A stretch of DNA of 64,000 nucleotides from Juglans regia. Taxonomy: Eukaryota; Streptophyta; Magnoliopsida; Fagales; Juglandaceae. Of the stretch, positions 1-13,522 are shown piece after piece. Where the stretch lies: positions 7,078,681-7,142,680 of the forward strand of contig NC_049901.1 of assembly GCF_001411555.2 (NCBI RefSeq), in the 5' to 3' direction. A program made the translations under genes and the position numbers. Every line of letters begins with the position of its first letter. Position 1 is the first letter of the stretch. The notes under the pieces were generated by a model. The model was not told the DNA's origin and ran no database searches. It worked only from the letters and a program-made list of their open reading frames with translations.

Positions 1-19
1 CTCTTAATTTCGAATAGCG

Positions 20-199
20 GTTTGGATTCGTAAGTGATCTCAGCTCATCTCAACTCATCTCAGCTCATCTCAGCTCATCTCAACTCATCTCACTACTATT
101 CAGCAACTTTAACTCATAAATCTCACTACTATTCACAACTCATCTCATTACTATTTACAATCCATCTCAGCTCATCTCAAATCATCTTCGAATCCAAAC
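20..199. repeat. MITE family A, copy 1 (short terminal inverted repeats)
   Basis: A 180-bp unit bounded by GTTTGGATTCG on the left and its reverse complement CGAATCCAAAC on the right. The interior is a run of near-identical CTCATCTCAG/CTCATCTCAA words followed by ACTACTATTCA words. A second copy lies in reverse orientation at 6241-6419. No coding capacity. I could not define a clear target-site duplication, so the superfamily is unassigned. Confidence 0.75.
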
Positions 200-985
200 G
201 TCTCCGTACTGATCACGGCGGCTACCGATCGACGGTGTTGATGATCAAGAACAAAACTACCATTGTAGAAATTATTGTAGTTTATTTTTAATTAATTGCA
301 AAATTTAGTTAATAAGGAGCCACTGAGCCTAGAATATTCTTAAAAAAAGATAATAACAGTACAATGATCAAAGACGACTAATCATCTTCAGGCCGAATCT
401 ACATGAATTAATATTGATTCCACACATATATATAGCTTATGGAGTAAGCTAACTTCTATATTATTAACTTTATCTAATTTCTTTTTTAAGTAAGTCCTAA
501 TTATTACAATAATTGACAGCTAGCATTAATTTATTGTAACACATGCTATAAGAATTACTTGTCCAACAAATAATCTTACCAAATAAACAAAGCAACGGTA
601 CGCATAATGTCTGCTTAACATGATCATATCCCCGCCCCATATAGAATTTCCCTCACCTGTCCTACATACTATAAAACTAGTCATGACGAGCTAGATTGCA
701 TAACCATTCGTAACGCAAACAAAAGATGGCAAAAACCAATACAAACAAAACAACAAAATTAGAATGTGGATCAAAGCCTAATCACAATTTTAAAAATCGA
801 AATTGGATTTTTTCAAATCACAAAACCCAAAAAAATGTTGTCCAAGACCTAAGCTAAATATGTAGACGAGATCGATGCCAAAGGTTGTCCATCAAAATCC
901 AATAGCTTGATAAAGACTATGAAATAGACAACAGTTGAGAGAGGTGGTGGCGAATGGCGATCGAGGCACTAGGCTAGATAGAGAA
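200..985. other. Gene-free AT-rich stretch
   Basis: No convincing coding region, RNA gene or repeat boundary was seen here. The sequence is AT-rich with scattered homopolymer runs. It could be distal flank of the MADS-box gene to the right. Confidence 0.5.
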
Positions 986-1499
986 TAGGGGTGTACAAAA
1001 ATTGATCAAACCGGTCAAGACTAAAGTGGAGCGGCTGCCGGAATACGGAATCGGCTGAAACCAATAGAAAATCAGTCAGTCGGTGGTAGAAATAAGTTGA
1101 AACCGGCATCGGCTGGTTCTGTTTCGGTCTGAACCTGGTTCAAACCGTCAAGTCGACCGATTATATATATATATATATCTTAAGTAAAATGACGCCTCAC
1201 TTATCGTTTAGAAAAAAAATTAGAATGAAACGACGTTTTTTGGTTGAATACACCAAACAACATCGTCTCAATCTAGGGTTTAATACCCCCTTTTATTCTT
1301 CTTCTTCCTATTCTCGCTCTCTCTGCTCTCTCACGCAGCGGCGCATCTCTCTCTCTCTGAGCGCACAGTCACACCTCCCATTTATGAGTTTTGAACCATT
1401 CACGATGCCAAATGGACACCAACGACTGATCGGGGATTGCGCCGAAACCAATGTCAACAGTTTTCTCCCCTTTTTCCGGCCAGTTTCAACTGATTTTAT

Positions 1500-1539
<40 letters not shown>

Positions 1540-1599
1540 ATATATATAAGTTGTTGGTTCAGTTTCGATTTTGGACCGAAATAGTGGTTTTCAACCCTA
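986..1599. mobile_element. hAT-type nonautonomous element (614 bp)
   Basis: The left end reads TAGGGGTGTAC and the right end closes with CAACCCTA, the typical imperfect hAT-like terminal pair. It is flanked by an 8-bp direct repeat, ATAGAGAA (978-985) and CTAGAGAA (1600-1607), with one mismatch. Just inside the ends are repeated CCGGT/ACCGG words. The interior holds a pyrimidine-rich stretch that looks like a plant 5' leader (about 1260-1380) and a long TA microsatellite (about 1503-1540). No transposase is encoded. Confidence 0.7.
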
Positions 1600-1969
1600 C
1601 TAGAGAATCAGGGTTTTAAGAGCCAAAAAAACAAAACCCAACCGGGGTAATAATGATCTCCACCCGTTTCCGATCTGATAATAGTACTTTATGAACTAGT
1701 CACACATTAATTGATCCAACTTAATAGTGAGAAAAGATCACCGTGACCGTTCCACAAATTAATAATATTATACCAAACTGCATTATTAATATTCGACAGA
1801 ACCAACTTGTTGCAACATATATGCCGGCCCGTAGCATCCAACGTCATGCACATAATTAAAAAGTGCAGTAGTCTCTCAACTAGATGATCCAACACATCCC
1901 GACAGGCTCATCTCTTCTTAGGCAACTTATATAAATTAATATTATAAGGTCGTTACTTAACTTGTCAAG

Positions 1970-2004
<35 letters not shown>

Positions 2005-3389
2005 AGGCCGTTTATGAAATTATTTAGTACTGCATGTAGAGCTAGCTCAAGTACTCTAATTAAACTACGCCAGGTAGTAGATGTTTCTCTTGAGTGTGAT
2101 AGATTTACTACATATATATACATACATATATAATATGTATATTTATTTTGGTGGGTTAATTTCTATATATCATTGATCTAGCTATATATCAGTGACTCAT
2201 GTATCATTGTGTACGATCAGAACCTCTACCACCTCCACTTTCTTGAAATTACAATCGATGCATGATCTATTTATAATCGTACGTTCCTTAATATTGTTGA
2301 CCTAGCTATTTTAATTTGTCCAACCTTGATCAAGTGATCGATGATCTATATATTTAGCTAGGTCAGAAATTCGATGCACAACGTACCAGCTAAGGGCTAG
2401 AATTCTCGAATTCAGGATTATATATAATATCGATTTTCTCAACTAAAAACCTCAGAACGTTAACGTTGTTGATAAAACCAAGATCAAATCAAAAACGCCA
2501 AGCTAATTAAGCAAAACAAAAGGTTTACAAGGACAAGTTCTTCTTACTTTTCGCCAGCTAAAGTAAAGTGGAATTATATGGAGGATAGACAAATATATAT
2601 ATTTATATATATATATATGTTGCGCGAGCGCAGGATTCGGCCTTTGCCCAAAGCAAGAACGAAAGGCCAACAAAATAAAAGAAATAAAACAAAAAGTTCA
2701 TGAGATACATGATATCGTGGTAACGTCGAAGATATGCTCTTGTGGTCCAGTGTTGATAAATGGGATTTGTTGTTATAAGGTACCATATTAGCCGTAAATT
2801 TTATTATAAAATGTGGTCCCGTTAGTACTACTCATGATAATATTTATCTTTCTGTCCAAAATTTATGCATCTCAGTCTCCTTAACAGAGAACTGCTGGGG
2901 ACCAATTGGTCTGCAACCTCCCAATATTTCAAGTTCAAAACAACTCCTTTGCCATCCTCGTGGATCGACTTGCAGCATGAATTCTGGAGACCATTTACAC
3001 ATATCATGACATGATGACAAAAAAATATATTACATTAATTCAAAATAAATTAAATGGGTACCGGGTACGTACGTACTAGGATTAGTAGTATATAATCCAA
3101 AAATTTCCATATTTTTATCCTAGCTATATGCAATATGCCAGGATTATGGCATGTCTTCATGCTCAACAACCTAGTAGTAGTAGTAGTAGTAGTAGTAGTT
3201 GGAGGCGAAACTAACTAGCTAGAAACTAAACCGTGAGAAAATTCCTCATCTCTATGCTTGTTCTTATATATGTACGTACTCCATGGGGCATGGACTTGGA
3301 CGAAGGCATTCAAGGATCGATCGATGAAGCTGCTAAAATTGGAGTACTCTAGGGCGGTTTATCCGATTATGGGGAGAAAAAAAGAAACA
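1600..3389. other. Gene-free stretch with TA microsatellites
   Basis: AT-rich sequence with TA runs near 1970-1995 and 2595-2620. The short open frames here have no recognisable domain, start context or splice structure. A TAG triplet repeat is listed separately. Confidence 0.5.
3172..3199. repeat. (TAG)n microsatellite
   Basis: About nine uninterrupted TAG units. A simple sequence repeat with no coding context. Confidence 0.9.
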
Positions 3390-3919
3390 TAGGGGTGTCA
3401 AATCGTGTTAACGGATCGTGTTTGTATCTTATCAAAACATTTATATTATACTATATAGGTCAACTCTAACCCGACCCGTTAAGTTTATCGTGTCAAAATT
3501 TCAAACCCTAACACAACCCATTAACATAACGGGTCGTGTCAACCCTTTTTGACCCATTTATTTAAATAGATTGAATAGACTCGAAATTAATTCATTTGAC
3601 CTGGTTAAGTTTAGTATAATTTTATATAAATGTTAAAATCACAATATTTAAAAAAGAAATATAAAACTAACTACAAGTCCAAAATTACAATCCAAATAAT
3701 AAAAATATCAAAATTAAAATTTCAATAATTTTACTTTTAGGTATAAGGGTATAATTGTAATTTTAACTTTCTTAACGGGTCAAAACTAGTTCGTTGTTAT
3801 CAACCCGTTAGGCAATCATGTTTTAACGGGTCAACTAGTTTTGATCCAAACCCGTTATTATTGTATCGTATTCGTGTTCGTGTTGGGTTAAAGGGTCGTG
3901 TCACATATTGACACCCCTA
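3390..3919. mobile_element. hAT-type nonautonomous element (530 bp)
   Basis: Perfect 12-bp terminal inverted repeats: TAGGGGTGTCAA at the left and TTGACACCCCTA at the right. It is flanked by an 8-bp target-site duplication, AAGAAACA (3382-3389) and AAGAAATA (3920-3927), with one mismatch. Subterminal regions are rich in AACGGGTC/GACCCGTT words. No open frame resembles a transposase, so this is a nonautonomous hAT/MITE copy. Confidence 0.85.
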
Positions 3920-5264
3920 AAGAAATATTAACTTGTTCTTAATCTTGTAGCTAGAGACCTCATAATAATTTTTTTTCCCTCCATTTTTCTAGTTGGGGTA
4001 AAAAAAAAAAAAAAAAATCTATAAAATTAAATTCACAAGTTAATATGATTTGATGTAATACGTTAGATAGTAAAACTATTTTATTGTAAAATGTATATGA
4101 TGTATCATATCAAACTATTCCAATAAATTTATAAATTTATTTTTATAAAAATCTCTTTTTATTTGGCGCACTTCTCCTTTAAGATACCAATCACAATCAC
4201 AATCACAATCACGGGAGCTTTGGCCATGAGACTAGCTAGAGTTTGGGGGAGCCCCCGCGCGCGCACCTTCCATACACCTGATCTCACAAGTCGTGACACG
4301 GCGCCCCTTAGATTCTGCTGGATGGATTGCTAAATTCATGCGTACCATGATGATGACAATTCTTAATTATAATAGGACTACCACTGCAAGGAATGGTCCT
4401 GTTCGTCAGCGGAGCCAAAGACTTTTTACCCCACCCCCTTTCATAAAAGGAAAATACTTGTATGCACGTGGTCCTTTTTTCTATTTTTTATTAATGACAA
4501 AGTGACTATTAATAAATTTATAATTTTTTTTTAAATATTTAAAAAATATTGGAAAAAAAATACAATTATATTGGAGGCATATTTGAGGAACTGTAGTACA
4601 TTTAGTGTGCACCCTAGCATTGTCCCTTATAAAAATTAAAAAAGACTGTAATACCTATATCCTGTTGTTCCCCGTCCCTAATCATCATCATCATCAATAT
4701 TTTATCGGAGAGTGTTACTCCCACCAATAAAGGATATCGAGATGTGTACCGAATGGTGTATTTTTTTTTAACAAGTGTATTTAAAAAAATATTAAATAAA
4801 CACACACAAATGCTTAAAAAAAAAAAACTATATGAGTTCGGTACACATTCGGTATCTTTGATCATGGACAAAGCATTTTCCATGTTTTTGTACGCGTACT
4901 GCATATTATATATATGCTGATTCTCACAAAATTTAGAAAATGATCATTAATGACTGATCATCTATTTGTGTGATTTTGATAATCGATCTACAAGTAATTA
5001 TTTCATCATGCATTGATGATGCCTACAAAAATAGATCATGAGACGACTCTACACGTGCGGTAGATCAAGTGAATGACTTTAAGACACATGTTTAAGGAAA
5101 AAGAAAAATTATAAAATAAGAGAAAATAGAGTTTGTTGTGGTAGCTAGATTAATAGAAGTAGTTCACGTGTGTAGTGGGCTACCTAGCTATCAATATATA
5201 TATATATATTATAAGTACCCCCCAAGTTACATGACAAATTATATAGTAATGCATACTTAATTAG

Positions 5265-5301
<37 letters not shown>

Positions 5302-6240
5302 ATATGATATATGAAGGAATGATCCAAAATAGGCATGAAAGAGAAGATTGGAAGAGCAGTCTAATTATAGTACCCATTTGTCTATTAATTCCCATCGATC
5401 GATCTGTCAATTTCTTAATTTCTAAAGATAGAATATTGATTGTGTCACTAAGTGATCATCAATTAAGAAACGTCTTAATTAGTAATTAAACAAATTATTT
5501 TAAGTTTTGTGATGATTTACTAATATTAGTAAGGGGATGAGGTAAGCGCTCCTGTCACTTCTGGTTTTCCTGGAGGAGTACTGTGCATGGCGTGTTGCTT
5601 TGAGGAAGAAAGCCCAGCAGTGTGGGGGCCCGCCACCTTTTTTTTTTTTTATTAAATTTTTATTTATTTTTCTCACACTTACAGTTTCCTGCCATTAAAA
5701 ATAATAATAATAATAATAAAATAGAGAAAAGATATTTGCGTTAGATTCACGAGGGGGCTGTTGATTCAGCAGAAAGTGAGGGGCTGTTGATTCTGTTTGC
5801 AGAGAGGTCTAGTAAATAGAGCAAAATGTAGATGTTTCTTTGATGTGATCATATGGACATGCCACGCGTCAGTGATGTGGACGTGTCGCATGCGTTTATG
5901 CGACACATATGCTTGTCAAGCTTTTGTTCCGTGCGCATGGCCACCTGACACTACTAGTACCATGTCCGGCTTTGTGTCTTTTCTCACACGCGTAATTAAT
6001 TAGTTTTTTTTTTTTTTAATTCGGTAATTCAGTTTTAATTTGGAAATTACGCCACAAAACAAAACAATGTTAAAGAAGTTAAGATAAGATATGTTGATAT
6101 TAAGGTTTTTTTTTGGTATAAGGATGTTTTAGATATTGAGAATAATCTCTTTCTATAACTCTCTTGAAAAGCTCTTTAATTCACAAACATGACAAACCGA
6201 AAAAGTGAAGCAAAGGTCACGCTTTTAAGTTTTAAGATGA
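3920..6240. other. Gene-free AT-rich stretch
   Basis: Holds an AT-rich MITE-like block around 4018-4165 whose words recur near 6720-6850 and 47160-47260, a TA microsatellite near 5267-5300, and poly(A)/poly(T) tracts. No coding exon or RNA gene was recognised. Confidence 0.5.
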
Positions 6241-6419
6241 TTTGGATTCGAAGATGACTTAAGATGATTTGAGATGAGCTGAGATGGATTGTGAATAGTA
6301 ATGAGATGAGTTGTGAATAGTAGTGAGATTTATGAGTTAAAGTTGCTGAATAATAGTGAGATGAGTTGAGATGAGCTGAGATGAGTTGAGATGAGCTGAG
6401 ATCACTTACGAATCCAAAC
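6241..6419. repeat. MITE family A, copy 2 (inverted relative to copy 1)
   Basis: A reverse-complement copy of the unit at 20-199, again ending in TTTGGATTCG and CGAATCCAAA. The order of GATGAG, GTGAATAGTA and GAGATGAGCTGAG words mirrors copy 1 closely, indicating a recently active family. Confidence 0.75.
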
Positions 6420-7351
6420 GAGTCCTAAGGACTAGTTTTAAGTCATTTTATTTGAAAATGAAAACTTGCGGTTTTGGAATATACTTTCGGCCCTTTTAGT
6501 TTTAAGTGTCCATCAAAATAAAACAAAGCTTGTTTTGGTTAATTTAACGGTAACAAATAAGCTAGTCAAGTCATGATTACCTGGGCCTAGACTCTGAAAA
6601 TAGTGCAGAAAACTAGGCTTGGGCTGTTGTTGTACTTAATTATGGCCTGGCTCCAGACCTGACTTGGGCAAATTTAGTGCATTACACTCCCTTTTTTAAA
6701 ATACTTTAAATATAAAAAAATTATATAAAAATAAATTTATAAATTATTACAACTTGATATAATATATCGTATTATAAAATTATTTTTATTAAGATTCTAT
6801 AAAATTATATTAATTTATAAATTTATTTTTATATAATTTCTTTATGAATATAATACTATTCTTTTATTTATAAGTTGGTGTAAATAAAATATCAAGTAAA
6901 ATATTTAGTGATATAATTTAATATAAAAGATAATTTTTAAAATTTAAATATAACAAATCAAATCTTATAATTTAATTATTGATATTAATACTGACTTAGA
7001 ATAAAATAACTTAAAAACTATATATCAAGATCATCAGCAAACTTTAAAGTAGTATAGCTGAAACCAGAGTCTTATGGTAATTACCTGTCTTAAAACCAAA
7101 ATAATATCTCGACTCCGGCCCGGACTTGGGGGTTTTCGAAACATTATATATAAACTCTATACATACCAGCTTTGCCTCGTGGCTAAGAGTTCCATAATGC
7201 TTAGAAAATCGGTCGGTGCTGTTTTTATGTCAATATATATGGGTTACAAATGCTGATCAAACCATTTAGATATTGCCACCACCAAAAAGCAAATACTTGG
7301 TAGCTAGGTAAATTAAAAAAGCTGCAGGTAGCGCTTGGCACATTGACCTAA
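6420..7351. other. Gene-free 3' flank of the SEP gene
   Basis: AT-rich sequence downstream of the SEP stop codon. It includes the AT-rich repeat near 6720-6850. The part nearest 7351 probably contains the 3' UTR and poly(A) site of the MADS-box gene, but I could not fix its end. Confidence 0.45.
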
Positions 7352-10300
7352 TTAAAGCATCCACCCTGGGATAAACCCATTGATTTGTTGGGCATGGCTT
7401 GTTGAAGTTATCTGCTCTGAACCAGATGCATTATACCTGTGTCCAGAAAGGAATTAATGACATGCAGAAAGCAGATATTATATAGTGAATAATTTTGATG
7501 TTGAAATGAATTGAGTAGTACTATTAATTATGGTGTTAATTTGAACGTTTACCCCATCTGCAATGTGGGATTGCAATCTATGGGCTGGAAGAACCCCTGA
7601 GTTTGAGGATTTTGAGGACCATATGAGTAACTTTGCTCCCCGCCTTCCCATGATTGTCGAAGGTGATTTCTTGAACAAATCTCATCCAGCTGCCAAGAAA
7701 GAAACTTTAAAGCATATTTGTGTGGTCAACAATCGTGTTGATGTCAGGTAAAGCTGGACAGTTAAGCAGCAGTGTCTGTTGAAGAACAGGGTAAGTCACA
7801 GTACTGATGACATATATGCTGGCATGGGAAGTGAAAAGTGAGCAAGTATATTCCTGCAATGTAATGGGTTTTCTCGAAAGTTTTCATCTTTCATGCTTTT
7901 AGAAACCCAAGAAATTCTCCCAAAATCAAACTTGGATGCAGTTTACTCATGAAGGGGTAAGGCAAATTAAAAAGGAATGACGGAAAAAGATGATAGACCC
8001 TTCAATGTCTACGCAATTCATTAAATTAACTTTCAAATGGCTCCTGAAAAAGATCATCTCCGCGAACGCAAGCTGAAGAAAGCAGTGAAGAAGCAAATCA
8101 TGCCGAGAGTGCTTCTTCCACATATTCATGCAGCTTAGTTAATTGAACGCTGGATGATGATGAAAATGAACCAGAGAGTAATTACCTTGATCGTCAAAGC
8201 TCTGTTTGATTCCAGTAATAATTGTTCCTGTACTTAACCAGCAGCTTGTTAAGATTAGAAGCAAAGTAAAGAGGATTACTATATATCATTTTTGTACCAT
8301 ATCAGCGCACCTTATTTTGGAGATCAGAAAGTTGGTCTAGCATACACTGCGTCTGCATAGAAAATTAGAAATAATGTCAGCAATCTCCACTCAGTACTTG
8401 ACGCTGGAAATATACGTACGTACTTCAACGTCTGAAATACTTCAGAAATTAGAACAAGATGTGATTTTGTAGACAAAGTCATCTATATACTTTCCCATAT
8501 ATATATATATATATGACATAATATTAACGTGTTTTTCTGTAGAAAATTGACGAGTGATCGAGATGTTGCGTACACATGATGTTCGTGTGATGTGGTCAGA
8601 CCTTACTTCTACGTTCATCATGAGGTGCGATTAAATTTCTTAAAAACCGGTACTTTGGTTCACTTTTTATGTTATTTGATTGGCTAGCTCTTGTTATTTG
8701 CCTGATTCCTAGTCTACATTGAGATAAGAGATCAAAGGGTATCGATAAATTCTCATGGCATGTGATTAGTATGTATAACTGGGAGAGAGATAATCCACTT
8801 GTTGCACTCACAATGTATTTGTTGTACTTTGGATTTTGTGAGTGTTTTATTGAATAAGGTTCCTTTCTATAAGATTTTCAAGCAATATAGATCATATTCT
8901 CACATGAGCCTTTTAAATTTGGTTTATTTTTACAAATTATCTCATTTCATCTAATTATTACAGTTTTTCCAAACTCTCAATTAAAATTCAAAAAACAATT
9001 CGATATTTTTAAATTCTAAAATAAAAATAATATTAAGAAAATTATATTCTGACAATATTTTATTCAACTTTCATCTCATCTCATGATCAGTGTAACCAAA
9101 CCAAACTTTAAGACCGTGTCTAACTATATGATCTCTTTTAAAAAAGTAGACTATCTAATTTCATAAGACTTTAATTCTACTTTCTTCCACTTTTCACGTG
9201 AAGCTATCACGCATGCTCTTTTGATAGATCAATTAGAAAGGGTTTGGCTTACATCTTGTTAAAAATTCACTGGATACTTCATATTTGAAAAATGAATAGA
9301 CGAAAATGTTTTAAGTGAAAAAATAAGTTGACTTTTCCATCAATCTTCCAATCTTGTCCATTCACTTTTCAGCCGGATATATACAGTGAATTTTTAACAT
9401 AATGTAAACACTTCTCCAACTAGGAGACCAAGAGGGTAGCCGTCTATATGTGTGATTATATAGCAACAGCTCCCACAGCTAGCCTAGCTAGTAACCAAAG
9501 GCAACTAACCAAGTACCAAACCAGAAAACTCATAACACAGCAATTGCATAGTAAGCACATGACCACAGCAAGCATCAGCATAAAACATTGGTGCTAGGAA
9601 AAGCCCTACGAGTCTACGACTCCAGGAAATTTTGGTTCAGTACCTAAGATGGCTAGCTGGAGGACTTGCAATGAGCACATCTTAGACGTTTCAGTGGAGT
9701 TAATTATAAATATAGACCAAACCCTTCTGCCGGTCGGTCAATGTCTGTTTTGGGCCGGAACCGCACTTTATTGGTTTTTCAGCCCTAAGCAAAGGGCAAG
9801 TTATTTATTATAAGTATATATAAAGCTTTCTATGAATAATTTAATTGGCCCGACGGCGACAATTAAATAATAATTAATGCATGGTAATTAGGAATACAAT
9901 CAGAAAACCAAACAAGCTTATGCAAAGTAACCAACCATGCACGTACGTCGGATCATGCATATATGATATTGTTGAATGATCTCTCAAGTGATATATAAAA
10001 ATAATAAATATTCCTATAATTTGCTTCTGCCGCGCGCACTCAATCCCTCTCTCAAGTTCTGAGCATATATAAAAATTTCCCCTACATGACTTTCCTTCAG
10101 ATTTTGTCTGCCAAATTTTCAGTGTCCTTCATGCGTAAGACAGGGTGAGACACATGAGTTTTTGAGAACGTCAACGATGTTAGATCAACCGACACAAGTG
10201 TTTTTTCTATGTTTTTCTGGACTAACAGTAGTACCTTTATCCAGCTAAAAAACACATGATATGCCTCTCCCATGTTCGATAATTCTCTATTGATCAGATC

Positions 10301-13300
10301 AAAGCATCATTCTAACGTACAATATTTTTATTGCTTCAATAACTGTAAGTGCATGAATGTGCGTTACTACTGGATCAGATCATGTTCAAATATTATTAGG
10401 TTTAATACTCGAGCAAAGGAATTAATGTTAATCGGTTACTACTGGTGCATGCATAAGCTGTTAATTATAATTACCTTAGTGGACCTAACTTGTTTTAAGG
10501 ATGACTCCAGTTGGCGCTCAAGCTTCTCCAGGTCGTCTGTGTTTAATGGGCCCAAGTCTTCCCCAAGAAGGTTTCTGGAAAACCATGCAGAAATCATGTT
10601 TCAATTAGTGATTAATTATGCATAATTGCCTGGCAGAAGTGCTAGCTCATAAACAAAACATGATGCATAACCGACTAGATGATTTTTTGAAGCAACAGTA
10701 CTACTACTAGATAATAAAAATAAATGGTATTTACCTCTGAGTTTGTTGTAAGGACTCAAACCTAGCTTTCAATCTCAGGTACTCCCGGTAACTGCTCTGC
10801 TACAATATTTCGTGACAACCACTAGGATATGAGAAACAAAATAGTAGACATGGATAAAGAGATATTGGCATCTAATTTACACGTTCTAATAGAATTCATC
10901 ATCACACTACAAGCTGCCTAAAGAGCGATCGAAGCATGCATACAATTCCTTTGGTGCCCCAAAACAAAACATTATGATCTTAAGCATATAAATTAAAAAA
11001 GTTAAGCTACCTCGAGCTCCTTGGCAGGTCTGTTGACTTCCACGGCAGTACCATAGCTGCATTTTTGGTACCTTTCAAGTGTTTTAAGCATGCTGGACGT
11101 ACGAATATAAAAAAGAAAAAGCCAATAAGGATGCATAATCAAAGACATAAATTATGATCAATCTAGTTGTTTTATACATTTAATATGCATGTATCCCCCG
11201 GTCTCCCCTTAATTCGGAGCGAAAAAAAGGTAGTATGTTTCATATTCTACTGCACGTTAATTAACTAAATAAATAAATATTACTTAGATCGGTACTTTCA
11301 TTGTCTATGTCAATGGTACGACACAAGAAGTTGAGAATTGTGAGTGCAAAGATAGCAGCTAGGTAGATACTGGCCAAAATTCAGGCCAATCTATCTACTG
11401 CGCCTATCATGATCTTGGCTTGCTTGGTGCATCATGAGTACTGTCAGTGCAAGCATACGATAGACTCTATTTATTTCCTTGGAGCATGAAAAGTATGATT
11501 GCGGGACTCCAACTGATTGCAAGCATGGTATTCCTCCCCACATCTTACTGTGGATGTTGCAGATGGTGAAATGTAGAGTACGTAGCCTACAGCTGCTAAG
11601 TTGAGTTCTTTAACTTTAAGACTTTTCTAGCTTCATTCGCCTACTCAACATTCAGGTGAGCAGAATAGTAACCTATTCCTAAATTCTTTTATTTATACAT
11701 TTATTGTGTCAAGCGGGATCATTTCCACTAGTTTAGATTTTTCAGCAGCAAGATCGAAGTGCTCAATTAATGTTCTAGGGATCACTTAGTGGATGTATAT
11801 ATATCTCTTTTCCACTTAATTAAGATCCTTAAGTTTGAGCAAGAACTTGAGGCCCTCAAATTCAATGGATGATCTTTCTCCTATCCAATAATATGTACTT
11901 CTAAAAGATTAAAACCAAGTGCTTTAACATCTTTTTGTTATACATCACATGAGAATTTTGGTGGAGCATTCCCAATGGTTCATTTATCCTATCATTTAAA
12001 ATAAATTATCAAAATTCACTTTTTCTATTTTATATACTGACTTTTACAATATATTATACATCAAATTATCTATTTTTTTTTCTGTATCATTTAAATATTA
12101 TATTTTTTAATATTTTGTATGAGAAAAAGTACAAGAGAGAAAATAATTATAACATGTTTACATTTGTGCAAAGTCCATGCTACATGTAGCGGCAACACTG
12201 TAGAAAACTTGAAAATAGATAAGAAACACATCATGATCTATTGGACGGCACTTTTGGGAAACTTTCCTTCAAATTTTACAGAAATATGGGTTTTACAAAA
12301 CGCATTGGGAATGCTTTTATATCTAGTTTGTATATAATTACACTTGTGAAATTCATGGTTTGTTGGATGAAATACAGCACATGCATGGCAGGTTTACAAT
12401 TTGTTTCCTTTCATAATTTAGCTTAGCTACTTAATGGCGCGCCTATATGATTGTAGAAAAATACTATTTATCATCCTTTCATGATTTCTTGATGGTGAGA
12501 GAAATGATTGATAGATAAGTGGAAGGTAATAAGTATTTGTTCACCTTGATATTGCCACGTCAAGAAATAATAAAAGGATGATAAATAATATTACACTTTT
12601 AATGTAATCAAGATGCGTAGTCAATCTACAAATCGGCCGTATAGATGGGTGATTTCATTATCCAAACCAATATTGATGACCTAACATTTAGTGCAGATTA
12701 TCTAATCGAAGAGAAGATGATCATGACCTAATCTTAAGAAAGCTGCACATAAACATGGTCAATTCTAAGTGCAACTTTTGTGCCTCCGAAATTACCTGAT
12801 CGCCCTATTATGCTAATCATATAGGGTCGTGGTCAATTAAAAATGAGATGAGCTGAGAATCTCGTGTTTGTATTTGGAGTGTCTAGTCACTTCCCATATG
12901 GTCATTAGTTTGGTCTAGCAGTCTCAAATAAAATTTAAAACCACTTGAATCACACAATTATAATGTCTATGTGTTAACTAAGTGTTCAAGTTTTCAGAAT
13001 ATTGGGGTATTGTAAACTAGTAATTTTGATCATTTAGACTATAAATTGAAAAAACAATGATACTTCGAGGTGCACAATGTAGTTTTCACTTTCTCACTAG
13101 GGAAACGGACAAAGGGTTTTGAAGAAAATGACAAGGATAATAGGAGTTGCAAATAAAAGGGCTTCAAAGAGGGAAGAAACACATAGTTTTCTGTAGAACA
13201 TTAAGAGAGATAGCCAGTTTGACAAGCAATTAACATTAACAAGGAGTTGTGTGTGTCAATTTAGCAAAACAACTGACACTAATGACTATATAGTACCTTG

Positions 13301-13480
13301 GCCGACGGTCGTTTAGATCCAAAGTTTGAGGAAGGATTATAATTAAAATTTATTGATAGTAGAAATCCTAAAGTTGAAATGGTTATCATAATTCAATGTT
13401 AATTAACATCGAACATTTTGAAAAAAGTGTTTTTAAAAATTTTTAGATTATTAACAATAAAATGATTATAACACGTACAC

Positions 13481-13522
<42 letters not shown>

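Noticed and set aside
34..200. Regularly spaced CTCATCT words as a possible CRISPR-like array
   Set aside because: The words are contiguous and degenerate without unique spacers, and the unit has inverted ends and a second copy, so it is a MITE in a plant genome.
7563..7751. Open frame on the plus strand
   Set aside because: It is the antisense of SEP exon 7, whose codons match the SEP C-terminal region.
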